A DNA stretch of 64,000 nucleotides from Cognatazoarcus sp050303815 (lineage in GTDB: Bacteria > Pseudomonadota > Gammaproteobacteria > Burkholderiales > Rhodocyclaceae). Below, one piece after another: positions 40,903 through 49,899 of this stretch (the stretch's first letter is position 1; the number at the start of each line of letters is the position of its first letter). The position numbers and the translations under genes were made by a program. The stretch covers positions 1 through 64,000 of the forward strand of contig JBNLCM010000115.1 in NCBI GenBank assembly GCA_050303815.1. The letters are read 5' to 3'. The notes under the pieces are model-generated. The model saw only the letters and a program-made list of their open reading frames with translations, searched no databases and was not told where the DNA came from.

Positions 40903-41633
40903 CCGTGAACGAACCGACCGTCCCGTGCGCGAACGAAGACCGCCGTGCGCATGGCGTCGCCCAAGCGGTCGAAGCGGACCTCCTGCTGCAGGCCCTCGAA
41001 CGCAGGATCCGTCATGATGGCCCGCTTGATGGCTTCGCCCGCTTTCTGCCGGCTCAGACCGAGGCGTGCAACGGTTGCCGCGTCATGGGCGTCGACGCTG
41101 GCATGGCCCGGCGCCCGGGGAAGACGTTCGACGTAGGCCTTGCGAAACGAAAGGTAGCGCGGCGAGCGGTTCTCAGGGTCGTCGGTCTGGAGCCGCTCGA
41201 GACCCTCGATGGCTCGGCCGCCCATTTCGATCAACTGCCCGCTCCGGGCCCATTCTGCGCCGACCTGCGGGACGCCCGGATCTGACTTGCGCACCTGCTG
41301 GGCCAGGCGGGCAACATCGACCGCGTTGGCCACCATCAGGATGGTGTCGGGTGTCGGCGCGAGCAGTCGCTCGGCCGCGCTTGCGCCGCCGTCCGGGGTG
41401 GTCTGGTCGTTTCGCACGACGAGCTCGATCGGGCGCCCGCGGAGGCCTCCTTCGGCATTGCGCTGTTCGATCACGAGCCGCACCGCGTTGCGCGACGATT
41501 CGCCGATATCCGCAGCCCGGCCGGTCAGCGCGCCGACGAATCCGATCGGAACCGGCGCGTCCGGCGCACACGCCGAGACGGCGACGAGCAGGGTCAGTGC
41601 GGCTAGATGGCGGGAAAGGAAGGGATCGCGCAT
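40899..41633 (-). CDS. Shortened LivK-like periplasmic binding lipoprotein
   Basis: Type-I periplasmic binding protein (branched-chain amino acid/amide ABC family), only 244 aa where relatives have about 350-400. A lipobox ends at VSAC (Cys22). The first lobe starts normally (PIGFVGALTGRAADIGESSRNAVRLVIEQRNAEGGLRGRPIELVVRNDQTTPD), then the sequence jumps around residues 92-93 directly to the second-lobe block TILMVANAVDVARLAQQVRKSD. Roughly 80-110 residues of the core are missing without a frameshift. The C-terminal part (AIKRAIMTDPAFEGLQQEVRFDRLGDA) is intact. It overlaps the flanking genes at both ends and probably serves as an accessory sensor for the kinase. An ATG at 41642 is also possible. 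Confidence 0.8.
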   Translation of the reverse strand: MRDPFLSRHLAALTLLVAVSACAPDAPVPIGFVGALTGRAADIGESSRNAVRLVIEQRNAEGGLRGRPIELVVRNDQTTPDGGASAAERLLAPTPDTILMVANAVDVARLAQQVRKSDPGVPQVGAEWARSGQLIEMGGRAIEGLERLQTDDPENRSPRYLSFRKAYVERLPRAPGHASVDAHDAATVARLGLSRQKAGEAIKRAIMTDPAFEGLQQEVRFDRLGDAMRTAVFVRARDGRFVHG

Positions 41634-43828
41634 GTCAGCCATTCGGTGAGGTCTTCGAGGGGCATGGGCCGACCGAGCAGGAAACCCTGCACGCCGTCGC
41701 AGCCCAGCTGTTTGAGCAGCGCCAGCTGTGCTTCCGTCTCCACGCCTTCGGCCAGTACGCGCATCCCGAGGCGGTGCCCCAACGGTACGATCAGCTCGGT
41801 GACGGGTGTGCCATGGCTGCCGCCCAGGCGCTGGACGAAGCTTCGATCGATCTTCAGGCAGTCGGCCGGCAGCTTGTCGAGGTACGAGAGCGAGGAGAAG
41901 CCCGTGCCGAAGTCGTCGATGGCAATGCGCACTCCGCGCTGCCGCAGCTGGCCGAGCAGGCTGGCGAGTTCCGTTGCGCCAAGCGAGGCGGCCGATTCGG
42001 TGATCTCGAGTTCGAGCCGGTCCGGCGCGATGCCCGTCTCGGCCAGCGCATGATCGAGTCGCGCGAGGAAATCGGGCTGGTGCAGCTGGACCACGGAGAC
42101 ATTGACGGCCATCTTCAGGTCGGGATAGCCCAGTTGGGCCAACTCGCGCAGGGCATCGAGCGCTTGACGAAGAATCCAGTCGCCCAGCGACAGGATCAGG
42201 GCCGACTGCTCGGCGATGGGGATGAAATCCCCGGGCGGAATCAGCTCTCCCGACGCCGTTCGCCAGCGCAGAAGGGCCTCAAGGGCAACCACCCGGCCGT
42301 CTGACAGGTCGATCTGGGGCTGGAACACCGGGAACAGTTCTCCGCGCCCGACCGCGCCCTGAAGCAGCCCGAGGATGCGGCTCCGGGTGTGCGCTTCGTC
42401 CGACATCCCCGGCGTGTACACCACGCTATGGCCGGCGCCCATGGTCTTTGCCCGCTTGAGCGCAATGTAGGCATTCTGGAAGCACGAGCCCCCGTCCCCC
42501 TGAACATCCTGCAGCCGGACGATGCCACTCGACACCGACAGCGCGTGTTCAATGCCGCCGACTTCGAGCGGGCTCTGGAAGAGGGAGGCAAAGTGCTCCT
42601 CGGCCAGCGCGCCGCGCGAACACAGGATCCCGAACGCGCCACCGGACACCCGCGCCACGAAACAGCCGGGCAGGCTCGCACGCAGGCGGCCGGCGACCTC
42701 GATCAGGAGCTGGTCGCCGAAGCGATGGCCGAACATGTCGTTGATGCTGGAGAACTGGTCGATGTCGACGACGGCCAGCGAAGCGGACGTCGGGGTGGCG
42801 GCCGGTGCGAGCTGCTTGTCCAGCTCGCGCAGCATCGCTGTCCGGTTGGGCAAGCCGAGCATGCTATCGACATAGGCCTGGCGCTTGAGTTCATCCACCA
42901 GGTGGATATTGTCGGCGCAGCGCGCGATGTTGCTGCAGAAGACCTGCAGCAGATCGCGGTCGACATCGTGGATGGGCTGGTCCGAGTCGACAAAGGCGGC
43001 ATAGGCGCGGCCATGGTGCGACTCGATGTAGAGCGTTACGCTGTGGTCCTCGACAAGGTTCCTTCGCGCCTCGAGGCAATGCAAGAGTGCGTTGGCGATC
43101 CGTGGATCGTCGATCGCGCTGACCTTGTGCCGGATCATGCGGCCATAGCGCCCGGCTGCCGCAATCACGAGTACGTCGGCCGCGGAGGCGCCGCCGCGTG
43201 CGCAGACCACCCCCTCTGCGGGCACACCGATGAGGCTGGCGATCTGGGTGATGACGCCTTCGGAGAAGGTCTCGAGTCCCTGCTGGGCGATCAGTCCGTT
43301 GCTGGCTGCCACGATCTTCTCGAGCCCTTTCCGGCTCTCGTCCATCCGGTACAGCTGGTCGTAGGCGCGGATGGCGGCGATCACGGTGGTGTAGAGCCGT
43401 GTGCGGGTCAGTTCGCTCTTGGTCTTGTAGTCGTTGATGTCGTAGCGCCGGACCGCCTCGAGCTCCGGCGCCTGGCCGGGTTGTCCCGTTCGCAGGATGA
43501 TGCGCACCTTGTTCAGGCCCAGCTCGGAGCGGATCCGGTCCACCAGTTGCAGGCCGGCATCGCAAGTCTCCATCACGACATCGAGGAGGATGACGCCGAT
43601 GTCGTTTGGCTTCGCGAGGATCTGGAAAGCCTCCTCGGCCGAGTAGGCATGCCGGAGTTCGAGCGGGCGGCCGAGGAGTTCGATGTCGCGCAGCGCGTAT
43701 CGCGTCGCCTCGTGGACATCGATGTCATCGTCGACCACGAGAAGAATCCATGGCCGCCTGCCGGCGGGCAGGCCAGCGGCGGGAAGTTCATCGTCCAGGA
43801 AGACGAGCTGTTCGTCAGCTGCGGACAT
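41603..43828 (-). CDS. Response regulator with DUF3369, degenerate GGDEF and EAL domains
   Basis: Cytoplasmic protein of 741 aa. Receiver domain at about 25-150 (ILLVVDDDIDVHEAT, Asp83 in ILLDVVM), DUF3369 at about 150-315 (MDESRKGLEKIVAASNGLI), GGDEF-like domain at about 320-470, EAL domain at about 485-735. The GGDEF motif reads SGGAF, so it is not a cyclase; the EAL domain keeps EALLRW, IAIDDFGTGFSSLSYL and EGVETEAQL and is probably an active c-di-GMP phosphodiesterase. It is the first gene of the operon with the lipoprotein and kinase. Confidence 0.92.
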   Translation of the reverse strand: MSAADEQLVFLDDELPAAGLPAGRRPWILLVVDDDIDVHEATRYALRDIELLGRPLELRHAYSAEEAFQILAKPNDIGVILLDVVMETCDAGLQLVDRIRSELGLNKVRIILRTGQPGQAPELEAVRRYDINDYKTKSELTRTRLYTTVIAAIRAYDQLYRMDESRKGLEKIVAASNGLIAQQGLETFSEGVITQIASLIGVPAEGVVCARGGASAADVLVIAAAGRYGRMIRHKVSAIDDPRIANALLHCLEARRNLVEDHSVTLYIESHHGRAYAAFVDSDQPIHDVDRDLLQVFCSNIARCADNIHLVDELKRQAYVDSMLGLPNRTAMLRELDKQLAPAATPTSASLAVVDIDQFSSINDMFGHRFGDQLLIEVAGRLRASLPGCFVARVSGGAFGILCSRGALAEEHFASLFQSPLEVGGIEHALSVSSGIVRLQDVQGDGGSCFQNAYIALKRAKTMGAGHSVVYTPGMSDEAHTRSRILGLLQGAVGRGELFPVFQPQIDLSDGRVVALEALLRWRTASGELIPPGDFIPIAEQSALILSLGDWILRQALDALRELAQLGYPDLKMAVNVSVVQLHQPDFLARLDHALAETGIAPDRLELEITESAASLGATELASLLGQLRQRGVRIAIDDFGTGFSSLSYLDKLPADCLKIDRSFVQRLGGSHGTPVTELIVPLGHRLGMRVLAEGVETEAQLALLKQLGCDGVQGFLLGRPMPLEDLTEWLTCAIPSFPAI

Positions 43829-43952
43829 GCGGGGCGCTCCGATCCGTAACGCATCGGTGAACGTCCGCTCCTGCTATTTCTTTAGTAATAGAGCGCCTGG
43901 CCAGGACGGCCGCGCATGGCATGAATCACGCCGGAGGGAAAGAAGGTGAACG

Positions 43953-43971
43953 CGCCCCTCTGCCGGGGGCG
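43953..43971 (-). terminator. Possible terminator downstream of fba
   Basis: A 6-bp GC stem (43953-43958 with 43966-43971, 7-nt loop) is followed on the minus strand by a C/T-rich stretch. It lies about 150 bp after the fba stop within the 290-bp gap before the response regulator gene. Weak. Confidence 0.3.
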
Positions 43972-44118
43972 TCGCTCGTCTCAGGAAAGTGTCTCCTCCA
44001 CCCCGAAATGCATCGGAGTCAAGGGACTATAAGGGGAGGCTGAAATTGACGCAAGTCCTTTCCGTATAAGGGAAATTCAGCTTTCATGCCGTTCGGGTGT
44101 GGCTCGGGCCGGCGCGAT

Positions 44119-45183
44119 TCAGCGGACGGCCTGGGCGAGCTCTCCCGCGCGGTAGCGCACGGCCATCTGCTCCAGCGAGACCGGTTTGATCCGGCTGGCC
44201 TGGCCGGCGCAGCCGAAGGCTTCGTAGCGCGCGACGCAGACCTGCCTGGCGGCCGCGCGCGCCGGCTTGTTGAACTCGCGCGGATCGAACTTGGATGGAT
44301 TCTCGAACAGGAACTGGCGCACCGCGCCGGTCATCGCGAGGCGGATGTCGGTATCGATGTTGATCTTTCTAACGCCGTAGCGAATGGCCGTCCGGATCTC
44401 CTCCACCGGCACACCGTAGGTCTCCTTCATGTCGCCGCCGAACTGGCGAATGATCTCGAGGAGTTCCTGGGGGACCGACGAGGAGCCGTGCATGACCAGG
44501 TGGGTGTTCGGCAGGCGCTCGTGGATGGCCTTGACGCGCTCGATGGCCAGGATGTCGCCGGTCGGCTTGCGTGTGAACTTGTAGGCGCCGTGGCTCGTGC
44601 CGATGGCGATGGCGAGGGCGTCGCAGTCGGTCTTGCGGACGAAATCGGCGGCCTGATCGGGGTCGGTCAGCAGCATCGAGTGGTCGAGCGTGCCTTCGGC
44701 CCCGATGCCGTCCTCCTCGCCGGCCTGGCCGGTCTCGAGGGAGCCGAGGCAGCCCAGTTCGGCCTCGACCGTCACGCCGATGGCGTGGGACATCTCGACC
44801 ACCTTGCGACTGACCTCGACGTTGTACTCGTAGGACGAGGGTGTCTTGCCGTCCTCCATCAGAGAACCGTCCATCATCACCGACGTAAAGCCGGAGCGGA
44901 TCGCGCCCATGCAGATCGCGGGCGACTGGCCGTGGTCCTGGTGCATCACCACCGGGATCTGCGGATAGGCCTCGACCGCAGCGTCGATCAGATGGCGAAG
45001 GAAGGCCTCGCCGGCATATTTCCGGGCACCGGCGGAGGCCTGCATGATCACCGGACTGTCGGTTTCAGCGGCGGCTTCCATGATCGCCTGCACCTGCTCG
45101 AGGTTGTTCACGTTGAAGGCGGGCAGGCCATAGCCGTTCTCGGCGGCGTGGTCGAGCAGTTGGCGCATGGAAACGAGAGGCAT
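44119..45183 (-). CDS. fba: Fructose-bisphosphate aldolase, class II (CbbA-type)
   Basis: Zinc-dependent aldolase of 354 aa, cleaving or forming fructose-1,6-bisphosphate; in the Calvin cycle it also makes sedoheptulose-1,7-bisphosphate. Motifs: AFNVNNLEQVQAIM, VMHQDHGQS (zinc His), SVMMDGSLM, VEAELGCLG, SHGAYKF, LVMHGSSSVP. The Met at 45183 has GGAGA upstream; an earlier Met at 45210 does not. Length and sequence fit the long CbbA group of betaproteobacteria. Confidence 0.96.
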   Translation of the reverse strand: MPLVSMRQLLDHAAENGYGLPAFNVNNLEQVQAIMEAAAETDSPVIMQASAGARKYAGEAFLRHLIDAAVEAYPQIPVVMHQDHGQSPAICMGAIRSGFTSVMMDGSLMEDGKTPSSYEYNVEVSRKVVEMSHAIGVTVEAELGCLGSLETGQAGEEDGIGAEGTLDHSMLLTDPDQAADFVRKTDCDALAIAIGTSHGAYKFTRKPTGDILAIERVKAIHERLPNTHLVMHGSSSVPQELLEIIRQFGGDMKETYGVPVEEIRTAIRYGVRKINIDTDIRLAMTGAVRQFLFENPSKFDPREFNKPARAAARQVCVARYEAFGCAGQASRIKPVSLEQMAVRYRAGELAQAVR

Positions 45184-45226
45184 GGACGAATCTCCGGGCT
45201 GGGCCGGCAAGGCCGCCGGCTTGTCA

Positions 45227-45249
45227 TTGACGTCAAAGATGGGATTTTA
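45227..45249 (-). promoter_or_regulatory. Palindrome TTGACGTCAA and -10-like element upstream of fba
   Basis: On the minus strand TAAAAT (45249-45244) is a good -10. The perfect palindrome TTGACGTCAA at 45227-45236 lies just downstream, at about +1 to +10 of the inferred start, where a repressor would block initiation. No -35 is evident. The regulator is unknown. Confidence 0.35.
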
Positions 45250-45324
45250 GCGCGTCGGAATGCCTGAGGCCCACGCCCTGCGTGCAACCGGATGCGACAG
45301 GTGTCGCGCTCGATACGCGCTGCG

Positions 45325-46773
45325 TCAGTAGGCGCTGGTGTTTGGCGCGGGATGGTCGCCGACGCGGACGATCTTGAGCGTGTTGGTGCCACCCGAGGCG
45401 CCGATGGGCTCGCCGATGGTGAGGACGATCAGATCGCCGTGTTCGACGACGCCCTGGTCGAGGAGGATCTGTTCGGCCTCCCAGAGCAGCACATCGCGGT
45501 CATGGTGGGTCTGCGACATCAGCAGCGGATAGACCTCGCGATAGAGGGTCATCTGGTTGCGGGCCATCTTCTCGGGGGTCAGGGCATAGATGGGCACGCC
45601 GCTGATGGGACGGCTCATCCACAGGGCCGTCGAGCCGGTCTGGGTCAGCGACGCGATGGCCTTGACCTTGAGGTGGTAAGCGGTCCAGATCGCCGCCATC
45701 GCGATCGACTGGTCGATCCGCGTGAAGACGCGATTCAGCACCTCGCTGTCGAGCTCCATGTCGGCCGACTTCTCAGCCTCGAGACAGACCCGGGACATGG
45801 CCTCGACGACCTCGACCGGATACTCGCCGGCGGCCGTCTCGGCGGAGAGCATCACCGCGTCGGTACCATCGAGCACAGCGTTCGCGACGTCCGACACTTC
45901 GGCGCGCGTCGGTACGGGGCTGTGGATCATCGATTCCATCATCTGCGTCGCCGTGATCGTGAGCTTGTTGCGCTCGCGGGCCGCGCGCAGCATCTTCTTC
46001 TGCAGGGCGGGCACGGCGGCATCACCGACCTCCACGGCCAGGTCCCCGCGGGCGACCATGATCCCGTCCGAGGCGTCGAGGATCTCGTCGAGGTTCGCGA
46101 CCGCCTCGGTTCGCTCGATCTTGGCGATCAGCAGCGCGCTCGAGCCGGCCGCCCGCAGCAGCTGGCGCGCCATGTACATGTCGGCCGCACTCTTCGGGAA
46201 GGACACGGCCACGAAGTCCACCCCGATGCGCGCGGCGGTCTTGATGTCGTCCATGTCCTTGGCGGTCAGGGCCGGCGCGGTCAGCCCGCCGCCCTGGCGG
46301 TTGATGCCCTTGTTGTTGGAGAGTTCGCCACCGACGATCACGCGGGTGCGGATCTCGGCGCCAAGCACGCGCTCGACGCGGAGCTTCAGCCGGCCGTCGT
46401 CGAGCAGCAGGATGTCGCCGGGTTTCACGTCGCGAGGCAGGTCGCGGTAGTCGAGACCCACACGCTGGCGGTTCCCGGACGTACAGTTGGCGTCGAGGAT
46501 GAACTCGTCGTCCTTTGCCAGCATGACCCGCTGCTCTTCGAACTTGCCGATCCGGATCTTGGGCCCCTGCAGGTCGGCCAGGATGCCCACCGGCCGCCCG
46601 ACCCTGGCGGAAGCATCCCGGATGCCTTCGGCGCGCCCGACGTGATCGTCGGCGGTGCCGTGGGAGAAGTTCATGCGGACCACGTCGATGCCGGCGTGGA
46701 CCAGCCTCTCGAGGATGTCCGCAGAGGAGGAGGCGGGGCCGAGCGTGGCGACGATCTTGGTGTGGCGGGGCAT
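45325..46773 (-). CDS. pyk: Pyruvate kinase
   Basis: Glycolytic enzyme of 482 aa that makes pyruvate and ATP from phosphoenolpyruvate. Motifs: RHTKIVATLGPASSS at the N-terminus, VRMNFSHG, and the active-site region AKIERTEAV ... DGIMVARGDLAVEVG, ATQMMESMI. AGGA precedes the Met at 46773. It is 141 bp upstream of fba on the same strand, the order common in betaproteobacterial cbb/glycolysis clusters. Confidence 0.97.
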   Translation of the reverse strand: MPRHTKIVATLGPASSSADILERLVHAGIDVVRMNFSHGTADDHVGRAEGIRDASARVGRPVGILADLQGPKIRIGKFEEQRVMLAKDDEFILDANCTSGNRQRVGLDYRDLPRDVKPGDILLLDDGRLKLRVERVLGAEIRTRVIVGGELSNNKGINRQGGGLTAPALTAKDMDDIKTAARIGVDFVAVSFPKSAADMYMARQLLRAAGSSALLIAKIERTEAVANLDEILDASDGIMVARGDLAVEVGDAAVPALQKKMLRAARERNKLTITATQMMESMIHSPVPTRAEVSDVANAVLDGTDAVMLSAETAAGEYPVEVVEAMSRVCLEAEKSADMELDSEVLNRVFTRIDQSIAMAAIWTAYHLKVKAIASLTQTGSTALWMSRPISGVPIYALTPEKMARNQMTLYREVYPLLMSQTHHDRDVLLWEAEQILLDQGVVEHGDLIVLTIGEPIGASGGTNTLKIVRVGDHPAPNTSAY

Positions 46774-47205
46774 GAAGGTGTCCTGATCCGGGTTTCGGGC
46801 AGGCCGTATTCTAGCTGTCGTTCGGTGACGGCAGGGTGTCCTTGTGTCCGGGTGGCGATTGCACAAGACGCTAGGTACATCAAGGTTTTGGCTGGAAAGT
46901 TGCTACCAAAAGTAATAGAAGGGCAGCCTGGGGCCGCCCCATGACCTGACAGAGAGATCCATGCCTCCAGTTGGCATAGCGCCTGAATCGATGGACGTCT
47001 TCGCGCGAATCGCGACGGCGCGCGGCTTTTCGGGCGGGCTCGATGCACGGCGGATGCGTCTGTTCATCCCGGTTGCGCGGGACGCGGCCGAATGCCTCCG
47101 GGCGGTGGCCGGACCGTTCCCGGCGAGATTTTTCCCGGAGTCGGGAATGGCCGATTGGCCGGTTCCTGCATTCTGGACTTCGGGAACCGTCCGGCGAGGT
47201 CTGCG
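46774..47205. other. 432-bp gap between divergent pyk and the GGDEF-EAL gene
   Basis: Holds one candidate small open frame on the + strand (listed separately) and AT-richer sequence around 46880-46920 that may carry promoters. No RNA gene or repeat seen. Confidence 0.4.
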
Positions 47206-47224
47206 ATGGGCGATCGGCGCATGA
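46961..47224 (+). CDS. Doubtful small open frame, 87 aa
   Basis: Starts after a GAGAGA stretch and ends with a stop that overlaps the ATG at 47221 (ATGA). The predicted protein has no recognisable domain, signal or membrane span, and its codon third positions are less GC-rich than those of neighbouring genes. It overlaps the preferred start of the GGDEF-EAL gene. It may be a leader or chance. Confidence 0.2.
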   Translation: MPPVGIAPESMDVFARIATARGFSGGLDARRMRLFIPVARDAAECLRAVAGPFPARFFPESGMADWPVPAFWTSGTVRRGLRWAIGA

Positions 47225-49512
47225 ACGAGCAGACCACGCCGGCCGCGATGCCGGCCCTTGGCGATGCACGCAGGATGGGGCGCCGCACGCTGTTCGGGCT
47301 GGCGCTGACCGAAGGGCAGCGCGTCCTGCTGCTGTCGCTCCTGGCCTTCATCTTCATGGCCGCGGCCAACCTGGGGGTGCTCTACGCGATCGAGCGCAGC
47401 CGCCTCGACGAAGAGCGTTCGGCGGCCCGCTATGCGGCCCTCGATGCGGCGGCCGATATTCAGATGCAGATCACCCAGTCGCTGTCGACCCTGCACCTCC
47501 TGTCGGCCCTGGTACGCGAGAGCAGTGGCCTGGCGCCGAATTTCGAGCGCGTCGCGGGGCAGATGCTGCCCTCGTTCCCGGCCGTGTCGGCGCTCCAGCT
47601 GGCGCCCGGCGGCGTGATTCAGCGCATCGTCCCGATGGTCGGTCACGAACGGGCGGTGGGCCATGACCTGCTGCGCGACCCCTCGCGTGAAAATGAGGCC
47701 CACAAAGCCGTCCGGACCCGCCAGATGACGCTGGCCGGTCCCTTCACGCTGATCCAGGGCGGCACCGGCATGGTCGGACGGATGCCCATCTTTCTGCGCG
47801 ATGAGTTCGGCGATGAGTTCTTCTGGGGGTTCGCGACCGCGCTCCTGCGGGTCGAGGACCTGATGCGCGCCTCGGGCATCGAGCAGCTGCCCGACTCGGG
47901 CTACGACTACCGCCTGACTCGTCCGGCGCCCGCCAAGGGCGAGGAACAGGTGATCGCGGCGTCGATCGGAACGCGGATCCTGGGCGGGGAGGTTCAGCAT
48001 GTGTTCGTCCCGAACGGGGAATGGATGCTGACGGTCGGCCGGCGCGGTGGCTGGGGTTCGCCCCTGCTGATCGTCTTCGAGGTGGCGGTCTCCATTTTCG
48101 TTGCGGGTCTGGTGGCGGGCCTCACCTACCTGCTGCTGAGTCAGCCGCTGGTGCTCCGGCGCGAGGTGCGCCTGCGCACATCCGAGCTGGAGTTCCAGGC
48201 CAGCCACGACACGCTCACCGGCCTGGCCAACCGCACCTTGCTGTGCGATCGGGCCGAGCAGGCCATCCGCCATGCGAAGCGGACGCGCAACGGCGTGGCG
48301 CTGCTGCTGGTGGACCTCGACCGTTTCAAGACCATCAATGACAGCCTCGGCCACTCGATCGGCGACGATCTGCTCGTGACCGTTTCGCGGCGCCTTGGCG
48401 CGGCGCTGCGGGAGAGCGACACGCTCAGCCGCCTGGGGGGCGACGAATTCGTCATCGTGATGCCCGAGGTGCGCTACGAGGCGGATGTGGCGGCTGTCTG
48501 CGAGAAGCTCATCCACTGCCTGAGCCAGCCCACCAAGGTCCGTGGCGCCGTGGTCTACACGGGCGGCAGCATCGGCGTGGCCATGTACCCGCGCGATGGA
48601 GATGATGCCGAGACCTTGCTGCGCAACGCCGACGCGGCCATGTACACCGCCAAGGAGAGTGGCCGCGGCCGCTTCCATTTCTACGAAGCCGCGCTCAATG
48701 ACCGGATGATGCGACGGCTATCGCTCGAGGCCGGCTTGCGCGAGGCGCTGGAGCGGAAGGAACTCGAAGTTCACTACCAGCCCAAGGTCTCGACCCGTAC
48801 CGGCCGCATCGAGGGGGCCGAGGCCCTGCTGCGCTGGTGCAGCGCCGACATGGGCTACATCTCGCCGGCCGAGTTCGTGCCGATGGCCGAGGAAACCGGC
48901 ATGATCGTCGAGATCGGCGAGTGGGTACTCGGCCAGGCCTGCCGCCAGCTGCGCGCCTGGCACGATGCGGGCTATACCGACATGACGGTGGCGGTGAATC
49001 TGTCCGCGCTGCAGTTCCGTCAGCGCGATCTGGCGCGTCGCGTCGAGAACGCCATCCGCGAGTGTGGCGTGCCGGCCTCGTCGCTCGAACTGGAGCTGAC
49101 CGAGACCATGGTGATGGAGAACGCCGCCGAGGCCATCGAGCTGCTGGATGCGCTCCGTTCGCTCGGCGTGTCCCTGTCCCTCGATGACTTCGGTACCGGC
49201 CAGTCCAACCTGTCCTATCTCAAGCGCTTCCCGATCGACTCCCTCAAGATCGACAAATCCTTCATCGACGACGCCCCGCGGCAGGGCGACGACGCGGCGA
49301 TTTCCCGCGCGGTCGTGGCGCTGGCGAGAAGCCTCAATCTGCGGGTCGTGGCCGAAGGCGTCGAAACCCCCGCCCACTGGAACTTCGTCTGTGACATTGG
49401 CTGCGACGAGGCCCAGGGCTTCCTGTTCTCCAAGGCCATCACAGGCGAGACGCTGGGTCTGCTGCTGGCCGAGCAGCAGGAGCGGCCGGAAGCGGTCTGG
49501 GCGAGTATCTGA
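47206..49512 (+). CDS. CHASE-GGDEF-EAL c-di-GMP signalling protein
   Basis: Membrane protein of 768 aa. A transmembrane helix at about 35-60 is followed by a CHASE-type periplasmic sensor (about 65-285), a second helix (about 290-315), GGDEF (motif at residues 411-415, with RESD as an inhibitory I-site just before) and EAL (motif 539-541, plus LDDFGTGQSNLSYLKRFP and EGVETPAHW). Both catalytic motifs are intact, so either making or breaking c-di-GMP is possible. The ATG at 47206 has GAGG six bases upstream; 47221 is an alternative start. Confidence 0.9.
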   Translation: MGDRRMNEQTTPAAMPALGDARRMGRRTLFGLALTEGQRVLLLSLLAFIFMAAANLGVLYAIERSRLDEERSAARYAALDAAADIQMQITQSLSTLHLLSALVRESSGLAPNFERVAGQMLPSFPAVSALQLAPGGVIQRIVPMVGHERAVGHDLLRDPSRENEAHKAVRTRQMTLAGPFTLIQGGTGMVGRMPIFLRDEFGDEFFWGFATALLRVEDLMRASGIEQLPDSGYDYRLTRPAPAKGEEQVIAASIGTRILGGEVQHVFVPNGEWMLTVGRRGGWGSPLLIVFEVAVSIFVAGLVAGLTYLLLSQPLVLRREVRLRTSELEFQASHDTLTGLANRTLLCDRAEQAIRHAKRTRNGVALLLVDLDRFKTINDSLGHSIGDDLLVTVSRRLGAALRESDTLSRLGGDEFVIVMPEVRYEADVAAVCEKLIHCLSQPTKVRGAVVYTGGSIGVAMYPRDGDDAETLLRNADAAMYTAKESGRGRFHFYEAALNDRMMRRLSLEAGLREALERKELEVHYQPKVSTRTGRIEGAEALLRWCSADMGYISPAEFVPMAEETGMIVEIGEWVLGQACRQLRAWHDAGYTDMTVAVNLSALQFRQRDLARRVENAIRECGVPASSLELELTETMVMENAAEAIELLDALRSLGVSLSLDDFGTGQSNLSYLKRFPIDSLKIDKSFIDDAPRQGDDAAISRAVVALARSLNLRVVAEGVETPAHWNFVCDIGCDEAQGFLFSKAITGETLGLLLAEQQERPEAVWASI

Positions 49513-49593
49513 GCCTGGCGGCGGGCAGCGCGTTGCTGCGGGCCCGCGTCCCGACTCGGCGCGATTCGCCAAGCCGTCGCCAATCGGCCCGGA

Positions 49594-49899
49594 TCACCCC
49601 ATGACCGCGTCGAACAGCTCAAGGTGGGGCGGTCCGAGGTAGATGTCGCGCGAGGCACCTGCCTGGGCGTGGGCCTTCCGGAACGCCTCCGAGCGCGTCC
49701 AGGCCTCGAATGCGTCGCGCGTCGTCCACACCGTGTGGGAAGCGTACAGGGTGTGTGCCTCGTCGCCCGGGCCCCGCAGCAGGTGAAAGCTGACAAAGCC
49801 CGGCACCGCATCGAGATGGCTTTCCCGTTGCCGCCAGATGGCCTCGAAATCGGACGCTCGGCCGGGGGCGATGCGAAAGCGGTTCATGGCGACGAACAT
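49594..49899 (-). CDS. ABM-domain protein, HmoA/IsdG-like
   Basis: Small ferredoxin-like barrel protein of 101 aa: FVAMNRFRIAPGRASDFEAIWRQRESHL, then FVSFHLLRGPGDEAHTLYASHTVWTTRDAFEAWTRSEAFRKAH. This matches antibiotic-biosynthesis-monooxygenase proteins of the heme-degrading HmoA/IsdG type. No heme assay can be inferred from sequence alone. GGAG precedes the ATG; the start overlaps the end of the Fe-S gene by 16 bp. Confidence 0.82.
   Translation of the reverse strand: MFVAMNRFRIAPGRASDFEAIWRQRESHLDAVPGFVSFHLLRGPGDEAHTLYASHTVWTTRDAFEAWTRSEAFRKAHAQAGASRDIYLGPPHLELFDAVMG

Noticed and set aside
38587..40908. 773-codon open frame antisense to the sensor kinase
   Set aside because: Shadow frame over intact HisKA/HATPase coding sequence.
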